NCBI RefSeq assembly: GCF_040361335.1
Contig: NZ_APNM01000001.1
Location: forward strand, 1 to 64,000
Direction: 5' to 3'
Length of the DNA: 64,000 bases
Source of the DNA: APNM01 sp040361335
GTDB taxonomy: Bacteria; Pseudomonadota; Gammaproteobacteria; Nevskiales; Salinisphaeraceae
The translations under genes were made by a program, and so were the position numbers. Positions 41,545-49,582 of this stretch are shown here, in pieces; position 1 is the stretch's first letter, and every line of letters begins with the position of its first letter. The notes under the pieces are model-generated. The model was given only the letters and a program-made list of their open reading frames with translations, did not search any database and had not been told where the DNA came from.

Positions 41545-42065
41545 GGCTGTTCCCCCCGGATAGTGGCGGCCAGGGCCTCGCGCAGGCGCGCGGCGTCCTT
41601 CTCGCGGAAACCGCGGTGCACGAAGCGCACGGTGCCGTCGGGCCCGATCAGGTAGGACGAGGGCATGGTCTCGACGCCGTAGGCCTCGGGCGTGGTCCAG
41701 TCGCCGTCCCAGACCACGGGGAAGTCGGCCGGGTAGCGGCGCAGGAAGGCCTCGGCGTCGGCGCGCTCGCGGTCCAGGCCGACGGCGACGATGCGCAGGT
41801 CGCCGGGCGCACCGCCGTCGGCGAGGCGGTTCATCCAGGGGAAGGAATCGCGGCAGGGCGCGCACCAGCTCGCCCAGAAATCCACGTAGAGCCAGTTCCC
41901 CTCGAAATCGGCCGGGCCCAGCGTGCCCTCGCCGTCCAGGCGCGGCAGCTCGAAGGCCGGCGCCGGATCGCCCACGGCCGGGCCGTCCCCGGCGGAGGCA
42001 CCTGCCGGCAGCGACAAGACGGCCAATACGATCAGAGTCAGGCGCGTTCTCGCGACGCGTGCCAT
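41541..42065 (-). CDS. TlpA-type periplasmic thiol-disulfide oxidoreductase
   Basis: 174 residues from ATG 42065, 8 nt after GGGAGGGG; ATG 42071 is too close to that site. Signal peptide ends PAGASA. Thioredoxin fold with FWASWCAPCRDSFPWMNRLA (WCAPC), cis-Pro in TMPSSYLIGPDGTV and PAFELPRLDGEGTL start of the AhpC/TSA-like core. It should reduce or rearrange disulfides in the periplasm, perhaps the Cys tail of the DUF4266 lipoprotein encoded next. Confidence 0.9.
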   Translation of the reverse strand: MARVARTRLTLIVLAVLSLPAGASAGDGPAVGDPAPAFELPRLDGEGTLGPADFEGNWLYVDFWASWCAPCRDSFPWMNRLADGGAPGDLRIVAVGLDRERADAEAFLRRYPADFPVVWDGDWTTPEAYGVETMPSSYLIGPDGTVRFVHRGFREKDAARLREALAATIRGEQP

Positions 42066-42111
42066 CACCATATCCCCTCCCAAGTTGTTATCGCGGGTGG
42101 CGGCTTGTCGG

Positions 42112-42747
42112 TTATCCGGCGCCGCTCTCCTCGCCCGCGTAATGCGACAGGTAGGCGACCATGGCGCGCGCCGCCTCGTCGCGGTAAGCCGGCGTTATCT
42201 CGCCGTGCTTGAAAAACGATACCCGGAAACAGGTGGTGCCGATGTCCACCGCCAGCGTGGCCGCGTCCGGCTCGTCGGGCAGCTCGACGCCCTGGCGGTG
42301 CATCAGCACCCGCGCCAGCCGGCCCAGGTGCTGGATGGTGATCTCCTGGGCCCGGTAGCTGTCGTCGGTGACCGGTCCGCCCAGTATCAGTAGCCGCCCC
42401 ACCGGGTGTGCGTTGTGGAAGTCCGCCGCCAGGGTCACGATCGCCTCGGTCAGCCGCGGCCAGGGCAGGTCCAGCAGCCGCTCGGCGTGCCGGTTCAGTT
42501 CCGTCTCCAGGGCGTGCAGATGCCGGTTCAGCAGCTCGTTGAGCACCGCGTAGGGCGTCGGGAAGAACTTGTAGATGCTCGCCCGCGTGTAGCCCAGGCG
42601 GTTGGCCAGCTCCGGAATCGAGAAACCGCCCAGACCGGCCTCCAGCAGCAGCGTCTCGGCGGTGTCCAGGACCCGTTCGAAACGGTCCTTGGCCCGCTGC
42701 TGCTGGGGTTTGCGCGCGATCGCGCGTTCGTCGAGTGCGGCTTCCAT
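42112..42747 (-). CDS. TetR-family transcriptional regulator
   Basis: 211 residues from ATG 42747 (MEAALDERAIA). HTH at about residues 20–65: RFERVLDTAETLLLEAGLGG, FSIPELANRLGYTRASIYKF, FPTPYAVLNELL. The C-terminal ligand domain is not a known subtype to me. It is divergent from the multihaem lipoprotein (starts 138 bp apart) and 46 bp upstream of TlpA on the same strand, so it may control both sides. Confidence 0.9.
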   Translation of the reverse strand: MEAALDERAIARKPQQQRAKDRFERVLDTAETLLLEAGLGGFSIPELANRLGYTRASIYKFFPTPYAVLNELLNRHLHALETELNRHAERLLDLPWPRLTEAIVTLAADFHNAHPVGRLLILGGPVTDDSYRAQEITIQHLGRLARVLMHRQGVELPDEPDAATLAVDIGTTCFRVSFFKHGEITPAYRDEAARAMVAYLSHYAGEESGAG

Positions 42748-42885
42748 GGGCGCAGCATACCTGATTGACACCAAAAGAGACAAATGTTACTTAATCCCCG
42801 CACAAGACATAAATCACACAACGGGCCGGCTGCCGCCGGGGTACTTTCCCCGCCGGGCCGGACCCGACGGTGCGGGGAAGAAACA

Positions 42886-45363
42886 ATGAAGGGAGCACGC
42901 GTTCTGGCGGCCTTGGGGCTGCTTGCGGGGGCGATGACGATCGCCGGTTGCAACGGCGACTACTCGGGCTCCGGCTCGGGGTCCGGCGACACCGGCGCCG
43001 GGGACGGTTCCAACAGCGGCGGTGGCGACGGCGACTTCGCCAGCACGGAGGCATTCTTCGACGCCCGCGTGGCGCCTCACATGGATTTCTGCCGGACCTG
43101 CCACGTACCGGACGGCGTGGCCGACACCGACGACGGCCGCCGCTTCATGCTGTCCGCCAACGAGGCCCAGGACTATGCCAACTTCAAGGCGGCCTGGGAG
43201 GCCATGGGCGGTGGCGTGGCCGACAGCCGCCTGCTGGTGATGAACACCGAGGGCGGCGAGTCCCACAGCGGCGGCCGCAACTGGCCCGAGGACAGCGGCA
43301 TCTATCGCGACGTGGTCACACTCCTTCAGTGCTGGGACGATCCCGAGAACTGCGACCTGCGGGCCGACGGCGATGTCGGCGAACAACGGCCGCTGCTGGG
43401 CAGCAGCCGTGCCCGCCATGTCTGGGAGACCTTCTGCGCGGACAAGCCGGACGACGCCGAGTTGCCGGCCGACCCGCGCACGCTGGTCCGGCCCGGCGCC
43501 AACGAGGGCAACGCGGTGTTCTACAACGCCTACTGGCAGGACTGCCACGCCGAGCTGCCCGAGCACAAGCAGCAGGTGACGACCTGCGGCGAGTACCGGG
43601 CCCGGCGCGACAAGGGCCTGCATTTCCTCAAGGACGTGCTGCCGGCGTCCGCGATGAGCGCCGAGGAGTTCAACAGCACCTGGGAGAAATGGGGCTACGA
43701 CGAGCGCCCCGAGAACTTCGAAGAGCAGTACCGGCTGCGCTACGGCCTGAACAAGGCGCCGTTCGATAATCCGTACCCCCTGCCGGGCGAGGATCCGGTG
43801 GCCACCGACGGCGGCAGCGGGCAGTTGCCGCAGGGTCTGCGCCAGATCAAGGACGAGGACGGCAACTGGACCGGGCAGATCGGCACCGCCGCCTGCTTCC
43901 AGTGCCACGGTGGCTATATCGACGGACCGGGCGACCGGGAGGTCGTGGGCCTGGACAACCTGGGCATCGGCAACAGCAACTACGACGTGCGCATGGACGC
44001 CCAGGACCGGGCGCTGTGGGCGGGCACGCCGCTGTCCGGCCGCCTGCCGAACGTGCTCGACGTCAACCGGCTGTTCAACATCGGTATCAAGCAGCGCGGC
44101 CAGAACAACGCCGTGGGCGCGTTCGAGGTGCTGATCACGCTGCTGGACCTGGATTCGCTCGGGCTCAACCCGAATCCGCTCAAGACCGTGGTCGGCGACA
44201 GCGGCCTGCAGGATATCGCCCACCCGCTGGCGCATACCCAGGACACGCCGCAGTGGTGGAACCTGAGCCACCGCCCGCGCAAGTTCTTCGATGCCGGCGT
44301 GTCCAGCGACAGCACCCGCATCATCATGGCGGCGGGCCCCGGCGAGTACTCGCTGCTGCTGAGCTCGGACGGCAAGGCCTATCGCGACCACATCGCCGAG
44401 TACGACCAGGCGGTGGAGGCGTTCCTGCTGTCGCTGGAGTCGCCGCCGTTCCCGGGCGAGATCGACGAGGATCTGGCGCGCCAGGGCGCGGTGATCTTCC
44501 ACAGCCTCGACCTGTGGTCGCGGTCCGGCAACGAGGACCGGCCCGAGCCGCTGGGCGGCAACGGTTCCTGCGCGAGTTGCCACGGCGCCTATTCGCCGCG
44601 CTACGTGCACGACGAGACCTACCTGGAGGACCCGGCGCTGGAAGGCGTGGCCGGGCACATCTCGCCGCTGGACGTGATCGGCACCGACCGCGCCCGCTCG
44701 GACATGCTCACGCCCACGCTGCGCGAGCGCTGGGACACGACTTACTGGGCCTTCCCCGAGGGCAGCGAGAACTACATCCCGCCGGAGGAGAAGTCGTATG
44801 CGCTGGAGTCGGCCGACGACATGTATCCGACCAGTCAGCGCCCGTCCGGCGCCTGCGGCTGGCAGAAGGACGTGATCGGCTACCAGGCGCCGCCGCTGTA
44901 CGGCGTGTGGGCGAGTCCGCCGTATTTCCACAACGGGTCGGTGCCCACCCTGGAGCAGGTCCTGGACCCCTCGCAACGGCCCGCCATCTGGCAGCGCCGG
45001 ATCCGCGAGGAAGGCCTGGTCAAGGGCTTCGACCTGCGCATGGAGACGGCCTACGACTACGAGCGTGTCGGTTGGAAGCACGACGAGCTGACCTGTGCCG
45101 AGATACCGGGCAACGCCGTCGCCAACTGCAGTCCGATGCAGGACGAGGGACCGTCGCTGGTGCAGACGGTGGAGAACGCCCTCAAGGGCACGGTGAGCTG
45201 GGCCGGGCTGCTGCCGCTCACGGACCCGAGCGAGGACGGCTTCGACAAGCGCCTGGTCTATGACAGCCGCATCCTGGGCAACGGCAAGGAGGGCCACGAG
45301 TTCACCGACGTGCTCACCGAACAGGAGCGCCGGGCGGTGATCGAGTACCTGAAGACGCTGTAG
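42886..45363 (+). CDS. Multihaem c-type cytochrome lipoprotein (di-haem peroxidase/RoxA-like)
   Basis: 825 residues, ATG 42886 after GGGGAAG. Lipobox TIAG-C (Cys22), then a Gly/Ser-rich disordered linker to about residue 50. Three haem c motifs: CRTCH (69–73), CFQCH (337–341), CASCH (562–566). The segment PPYFHNGSVPTLEQVL, with the Tyr/Phe-His-Asn-Gly-Ser pattern, and LYGVWASPPYFHNGS are shared by di-haem peroxidase-like and RoxA-type oxygenases. Needs Ccm maturation, located in the periplasm or cell surface. Substrate unknown; the first haem in an N-terminal domain is an addition to the usual two. Confidence 0.85.
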   Translation: MKGARVLAALGLLAGAMTIAGCNGDYSGSGSGSGDTGAGDGSNSGGGDGDFASTEAFFDARVAPHMDFCRTCHVPDGVADTDDGRRFMLSANEAQDYANFKAAWEAMGGGVADSRLLVMNTEGGESHSGGRNWPEDSGIYRDVVTLLQCWDDPENCDLRADGDVGEQRPLLGSSRARHVWETFCADKPDDAELPADPRTLVRPGANEGNAVFYNAYWQDCHAELPEHKQQVTTCGEYRARRDKGLHFLKDVLPASAMSAEEFNSTWEKWGYDERPENFEEQYRLRYGLNKAPFDNPYPLPGEDPVATDGGSGQLPQGLRQIKDEDGNWTGQIGTAACFQCHGGYIDGPGDREVVGLDNLGIGNSNYDVRMDAQDRALWAGTPLSGRLPNVLDVNRLFNIGIKQRGQNNAVGAFEVLITLLDLDSLGLNPNPLKTVVGDSGLQDIAHPLAHTQDTPQWWNLSHRPRKFFDAGVSSDSTRIIMAAGPGEYSLLLSSDGKAYRDHIAEYDQAVEAFLLSLESPPFPGEIDEDLARQGAVIFHSLDLWSRSGNEDRPEPLGGNGSCASCHGAYSPRYVHDETYLEDPALEGVAGHISPLDVIGTDRARSDMLTPTLRERWDTTYWAFPEGSENYIPPEEKSYALESADDMYPTSQRPSGACGWQKDVIGYQAPPLYGVWASPPYFHNGSVPTLEQVLDPSQRPAIWQRRIREEGLVKGFDLRMETAYDYERVGWKHDELTCAEIPGNAVANCSPMQDEGPSLVQTVENALKGTVSWAGLLPLTDPSEDGFDKRLVYDSRILGNGKEGHEFTDVLTEQERRAVIEYLKTL

Positions 45364-45398
45364 CGGCGGGGCGCGGCGGCGGTGCGGCCCCGCCGGGG

Positions 45399-46409
45399 TC
45401 AGCCGCCGCCGTTTTCCCGGCAGGCCGTCGGCGACATCCCGGTCCAGCGCTTGAAGGCGCGGGCGAAGCTGCTTGCCTCGGCGAAGCCCAGCAGGTAGGT
45501 GATCTCGTCGATGGTATAGCGGGGATCGGCGAGATAGGCCCGTGCCAGGTCGCGGCGGGTGCGGTCGAGCAGCGCCTGGTAGGTGGTGTCCTCCGCGGCC
45601 AGCTTGCGCTGGAGATTGCGCGGGCTCATGTGCAGCAGCGCCGCGACTTGGGCCTGCGTGGGCGCGCCGTTGGGCAGGATGTCCACGATCGCGGCGTGCG
45701 CGCGCTCGCTCACGCGGGGCTGGTCGATGCGGGCGAGATGCGAGGCCAGGGCCTGCTCGTTGAGCCGGGCCAGCTCCGGGTTGGCGGTCTCCAGCGGTGT
45801 CTCGAACGGCTGCCGCGGGAAATCCACCACGTTGACGTCGGCGCCGAACTCGATCGGGGCGCGCAGGGCTTCCCGCCAGGGCGCGGGATCGGCCGGCGCC
45901 GGCCGCTGCAGGTGGATCCGGGTCGGCGTCAGGTCGGGGCCGTACAGGCGCCGGCACATGCGCACGTTGACCGTGAGGAATGCGTCGATGGACTCGTCGG
46001 CGGGACGCGGTGTCACGCCATCCACGTCCACCCGGAAGCGGTAACCCTCGGCGGTCGCCTCGAACGCCAGGTCGGCGGCGTCGGTGACCACGCGGAAGTA
46101 GCGCACCAGCCGCCGGAAGGCCTCGGCCAGGGTGGTGCTGGCCATCAGGGTGTAGCCGAGGGCGTGGAAGGTGGTCTGGTTCACCTGGCGCGAGACCGCC
46201 AGGCCCAGGGCGGGGTCGCCCGTCGCCGTCACCGCCAGGCGCCAGAGCCGGGTAGTCGCGGCCACCGGGTAGCGGGCATTGGGATCGGCGACCGCCCCGG
46301 CGTCGAGGCCGGCCTCGTGCATCAGGGCGTCCGCGTCCACGCCCCGCGCGATCAGGGTCTTGCGGATGGCGTTGATCCAGCTTGCCAGGGCGGTCGCGGT
46401 GCGGGTCAT
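45399..46409 (-). CDS. AraC-family transcriptional regulator (Arabinose_bd type)
   Basis: 336 residues, ATG 46409. N-terminal Arabinose_bd domain (ALMHEAGLDAGAVADPNARY, LGLAVSRQVNQTTFHALGY) and C-terminal double HTH (VAALLHMSPRNLQRKLAAED, ITYLLGFAEASSFARAFKRW, TGMSP). Divergent from the desaturase gene, so probably its regulator, perhaps sensing a fatty acid. A 9-bp hairpin CGGCGGGGC/GCCCCGCCG (45364–45395) separates it from the convergent cytochrome gene. Confidence 0.9.
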   Translation of the reverse strand: MTRTATALASWINAIRKTLIARGVDADALMHEAGLDAGAVADPNARYPVAATTRLWRLAVTATGDPALGLAVSRQVNQTTFHALGYTLMASTTLAEAFRRLVRYFRVVTDAADLAFEATAEGYRFRVDVDGVTPRPADESIDAFLTVNVRMCRRLYGPDLTPTRIHLQRPAPADPAPWREALRAPIEFGADVNVVDFPRQPFETPLETANPELARLNEQALASHLARIDQPRVSERAHAAIVDILPNGAPTQAQVAALLHMSPRNLQRKLAAEDTTYQALLDRTRRDLARAYLADPRYTIDEITYLLGFAEASSFARAFKRWTGMSPTACRENGGG

Positions 46410-46483
46410 GTTGGCGCGTACGGTCAGGGGATTGGCGCGATCGGTCGGGCGGCCGTGGCGGCCGCCACTTACTCTAGGGCCAT

Positions 46484-46601
46484 GCTGAAAAAGGACTGTC
46501 CTGTCCTTTTCAGCGCGTCGAGCCCGGCACATGTCCGGCCTCGGCTTCGCCCGATCAAGCGCTTACGTGCTTGACCGGCGGCGGGACATCCCTGTCCCGC
46601 G
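46484..46601. repeat. Palindromic repeats between araC-type and desaturase genes
   Basis: GCTGAAAAAGGAC (46484–46496) and GTCCTTTTCAGC (46503–46514) form a near-perfect hairpin with one extra A. Further on CGGGACA–TCCC–TGTCCCG (46584–46601) is a second perfect palindrome. They fill the 253-bp gap together with the promoters. They may be operator sites or generic intergenic repeats. Confidence 0.5.
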
Positions 46602-46662
46602 CCGGGGGCCGCTTTCTCAGCAGCCCCTGGGTTGCAGTCGTTTGTATCGGAGGAAACGATCC

Positions 46663-47718
46663 ATGTCCATCGACACCACGCCGCCCAAGCCGGTTACGAG
46701 CATGAGCGACGCGGAGAAGACCGCCCACATCAAGAAGGTGGTCCTGGCCGCGGGCGAGGACCTGCGCGAGCGCCATCCGTGGCTGCGGCGCCAGAACGCC
46801 ATCGGCGCGTCCATCCTGGCGGGCTCGCTCCTGGGCATGCTGGCCTGCGGCTGGCTCTATTACATCGGCGCGTTGCCGGCCTGGGCCTGCATCCCGCTGG
46901 TGGCGCTGTTCGCCTCGTTCACCCACGAGCTCGAGCACGACCTGATCCACCTGATGTACTTCCGCAAGAACAAGGTGGCGCACAACCTGATGTTGGCGCT
47001 GGCCTGGCTGGCGCGGCCGTCCACCATCAACCCGTGGATCCGGCGCCACATGCATCTGCACCACCACAAGCACTCGGGCACCGAGAGCGACCTGGAGGAG
47101 CGCGCCATCACCAACGGCGAAGAGTGGGGCATCCGCCGTTTCCTGATGACCGGCGACGGCTTTCTGTCGATCCTGCTGCGCCTGCAGCGTGCCCCCACCG
47201 CGAAGCTGCGCCTGCGCATGGTCGTCCGCGGCCTGATCGCCTACTTCCCGCTGGGCTGGTTCCACTGGGGCCTGTGGTGGTTCTTCCTGAGCTTCCACGC
47301 GGCCAACGGCGCCGCCGCGCTGGCCGGCATCGAGCCCGGCTGGTCGGCCGGCACCCTGGCGTTCGTCGATTTCACCAACTTCATGGTGGTGGTGCTGATC
47401 GGCCCGAACGTGCTGCGCAGCTTCTGCCTGCACTTCGTGTCCTCGAACATGCACTACTTCGGCGACATCGAGGACGGCAACGTCATGCAGCAGACCCAGG
47501 TATTCAACCCCTGGTGGCTGGCGCCGTTCCAGCTGTTCTGTTTCAACTTCGGCTCCACCCACGCCATCCACCACTTCGTGGTCAAGGAGCCCTTCTACGT
47601 GCGCCAGGCCACCGCCGGCACGGCGCACAAGGTGATGCGGGAGATGGGGGTGCGCTTCAACGACTTCGGCACCTTCCGCCGCGCCAACCGTTTCCGCGAG
47701 CGCGCGCAGAACGCGTAA
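46663..47718 (+). CDS. Membrane fatty acid desaturase-type protein
   Basis: 351 residues, ATG 46663 after GGAGGA. Three histidine clusters for a di-iron site: HELEHD (H-x3-HD-like), HMHLHHHKH, and HAIHHF near the end. About four membrane helices (ILAGSLLGMLACGWLYYIGA, WACIPLVALFASF, YFPLGWFHWGLWWFFL, FVDFTNFMVVVLIGPNVL). It should introduce a double bond or hydroxyl into an acyl chain, or act on an alkane/sterol-like substrate, at the inner membrane. Followed by a strong terminator. Confidence 0.88.
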   Translation: MSIDTTPPKPVTSMSDAEKTAHIKKVVLAAGEDLRERHPWLRRQNAIGASILAGSLLGMLACGWLYYIGALPAWACIPLVALFASFTHELEHDLIHLMYFRKNKVAHNLMLALAWLARPSTINPWIRRHMHLHHHKHSGTESDLEERAITNGEEWGIRRFLMTGDGFLSILLRLQRAPTAKLRLRMVVRGLIAYFPLGWFHWGLWWFFLSFHAANGAAALAGIEPGWSAGTLAFVDFTNFMVVVLIGPNVLRSFCLHFVSSNMHYFGDIEDGNVMQQTQVFNPWWLAPFQLFCFNFGSTHAIHHFVVKEPFYVRQATAGTAHKVMREMGVRFNDFGTFRRANRFRERAQNA

Positions 47719-47744
47719 ACCCGCCATAACGCGGGAGGACCTTG

Positions 47745-47776
47745 GCCCGGTCCGCCTCTGGCGGGCCGGGCTTTTT
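47745..47776 (+). terminator. Intrinsic terminator of the desaturase gene
   Basis: GCCCGGTCCGCC (47745–47756), loop TCT, GGCGGGCCGGGC (47760–47771): a 12-bp stem with one G·U, then five T (47772–47776). Confidence 0.9.
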
Positions 47777-47806
47777 GTTCGCCCGTCGTCCGACTCCGCT
47801 GTTCTT

Positions 47807-47835
47807 TAGTGTTTTGGTGTTATAGTGTCTCGGTG
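47807..47835. promoter_or_regulatory. Tandem 13-bp operator-like repeat upstream of RHH/PIN pair
   Basis: TAGTGTTTTGGTG (47807–47819) and TAGTGTCTCGGTG (47823–47835) are direct repeats 16 bp apart with two mismatches, 21 nt before the antitoxin ATG. RHH repressors bind such short tandem sites; the binding is inferred. Confidence 0.6.
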
Positions 47836-47856
47836 ATACGGACCGGACTTCGCGCC

Positions 47857-48093
47857 ATGGGACGATTGACCATCACGTTGTCGGATGAGCGCCAGCGCGC
47901 CCTCAAGGAGACGGCGGCCCGCCGCAACACGACCATCGGTCACCTGATCGAGGAGAGCCTCGAGGCCTACGGCATCAAGACCGGCGACGAGGCCCGGGAG
48001 CTGGTCGAGCGCGCGCGTCGCGCCGCCGGTATGGACGAGGCGGCGGCCATCGACCTGGCCGTGTCGGAGGTACGGGAAGAGCGGGGCGGATGA
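47857..48093 (+). CDS. Ribbon-helix-helix antitoxin
   Basis: 78 residues, ATG 47857. RHH β-strand GRLTITLSDERQRALKETAA with helix NTTIGHLIEESLEAYGIK, followed by a helical acidic tail (MDEAAAIDLAVSEVREERGG) that should wrap the toxin. Probably represses its own operon through the upstream tandem repeat. Overlaps the PIN gene by 4 nt (ATGA). Confidence 0.9.
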   Translation: MGRLTITLSDERQRALKETAARRNTTIGHLIEESLEAYGIKTGDEARELVERARRAAGMDEAAAIDLAVSEVREERGG

Positions 48094-48512
48094 CCCCGGC
48101 CGTCGTCGATACCAATGTAGTCGCGGCGGGCTTGCTCTCCGCGGATCGCCACTCCCCGGTCTGCCGGATCCTCGACGCCATGTTGGTTGGTGACATGCGT
48201 TGCCTGCTGTCGGACCAGTTGCTGGCGGAATACCGCCGGGTGTTGCTGCGCCCGAAACTATGCGCCCGCCACGGTCTGCCGGCGGAGGGCGTCGACCGCC
48301 TGCTCACGGAGATCGTCCGCTATGCCGTATTCCGCGAGCCCGTGGCGGCGCCGCCGGCGCCGGATCGCGGCGACGATCACCTGTGGCGGCTTCTGGCGGC
48401 CATCGAGAACGGCCTGCTGGTGACCGGGGACCGTGCCCTGATCGCCGCGCCGCCGGCGTATGCCCGCGTGGAGGGTCCGTCCGGATTCCTGGTCCGGCTC
48501 AAGCCTCGCTGA
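48090..48512 (+). CDS. PIN-domain toxin
   Basis: 140 residues. PIN acidic residues: D in VVDTNVVAAGLL, E in LLAEYRRVLLRP, D in PAPDRGDDHLWRLL and D in LLVTGDRAL. It belongs to the group annotated as putative toxin component, PIN family, distinct in sequence from the VapC at 6306–6701. Expected metal-dependent RNase in the cytoplasm. Confidence 0.9.
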   Translation: MTPAVVDTNVVAAGLLSADRHSPVCRILDAMLVGDMRCLLSDQLLAEYRRVLLRPKLCARHGLPAEGVDRLLTEIVRYAVFREPVAAPPAPDRGDDHLWRLLAAIENGLLVTGDRALIAAPPAYARVEGPSGFLVRLKPR

Positions 48513-48533
48513 TTCCCGCGCGGCCGGGGCGCG

Positions 48534-49400
48534 TCAATCGGCAGGCAGCTTCTCCGCCAGCTCCCGCCGCAGGAAGGCCGGCTGGGCGAGGGCGCCGCGG
48601 TGGATGGCCGCGGTGTAGTAGTCGGTGGCGAGGTCGCCGATATCCTCATCCTCCGGCTCGATCAGGGGCGTGTCGTCGACTCGGGCCAGGGTGGCGGACC
48701 ACCAGCCGGTGGGGTAGACGGGCAGGGGAAAGGACAGCACGTGGGTCCGGGCGAAGCCGGCCGCCGTCATGGCGGCGTGCATGGCGCAGATGAGCTGCGT
48801 ATGGGCCAGGGGCGACTCGCTCTGCTGCACCAGGATGCCGCCGGGCCGCAGGGCGCGCCGGCAGTCGCGGTAGAAGGCCTCGTTGAACAGCCCCTCGGCC
48901 GGACCGATGGGATCGGTGCTGTCGACCACGATCAGGTCCAGGCTTTCCGGCGCGCGTTCGCGCATCCAGGCGATGCCGTCGGCGAAGGCCAGGGTCGCGC
49001 GGGGGTCGTCGTTACGCTCGCACAACTCCGGAAAATATTGTTCCGCGACGCGGGTGACCCGTTCGTCGATGTCGATCTGGGTGGCCGCGGTCACGCCGGG
49101 ATGCTTGAGCACCTCGCGCAGGCTGCCGCAGTCGCCGCCGCCGATGATGGCCACGTCGCGGACCGCGCCGTGGGCCAGGATGGCCGGGTGGGTCATCATC
49201 TCGTGGTAGACGAAGTTGTCGCGGCTGGACAGCATGATGTAGCCGTCGATGGTCATCAGCCGCCCGTAATGCGTGGTGTCGTAGACCGCGATGGTCTGGA
49301 AGTCGCTGCGTTCCTCGTGCAGCTTGTCGTGGATACGCAGCGAGAAGGCGGTGCCGATCTCCTCCGCCTCTTCGGTGAACCACTTGTCATCCCGTATCAT
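48534..49400 (-). CDS. speE: Polyamine aminopropyltransferase (spermidine synthase)
   Basis: 288 residues, ATG 49400, family length. Motifs: WFTEEAEEIGTAFSLRIHDK, DGYIMLSSRDNFVYHEMMTH, VAIIGGGDCGSLREVLKH (decarboxylated-SAM site), VDSTDPIGPAEGLF (catalytic Asp). Transfers aminopropyl groups to putrescine. Divergent from speA with 182 bp between starts. SAM decarboxylase (speD) is not in the window. Confidence 0.95.
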   Translation of the reverse strand: MIRDDKWFTEEAEEIGTAFSLRIHDKLHEERSDFQTIAVYDTTHYGRLMTIDGYIMLSSRDNFVYHEMMTHPAILAHGAVRDVAIIGGGDCGSLREVLKHPGVTAATQIDIDERVTRVAEQYFPELCERNDDPRATLAFADGIAWMRERAPESLDLIVVDSTDPIGPAEGLFNEAFYRDCRRALRPGGILVQQSESPLAHTQLICAMHAAMTAAGFARTHVLSFPLPVYPTGWWSATLARVDDTPLIEPEDEDIGDLATDYYTAAIHRGALAQPAFLRRELAEKLPAD

Positions 49401-49582
49401 GCTGGCCTCGTGTTCGGCGCCGGGGAGGGCGGCCGCGCCGGCCCGCGGGACACGCCGTGAATACGTCCCTGTAGGCTCGACGGCGGCCGTCCTGGCCGCC
49501 GACGGTCCCGCGGCCCGGCACGGCCGCCCTGTGGCGAATTGGTTGCGAAACGTGAATCGGACCCCGGAGTATAAGGGCGGCC

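Noticed and set aside
39009..42212. A 1067-codon open frame on the plus strand
   Set aside because: It lies antisense to GNAT, ApbE, DUF3570, DUF4266 and TlpA and has the composition of a high-GC shadow frame with no domain.
42814..45957. A 1047-codon open frame antisense to the cytochrome gene
   Set aside because: The plus strand carries lipobox and three CxxCH motifs; the antisense frame has no recognisable domain.
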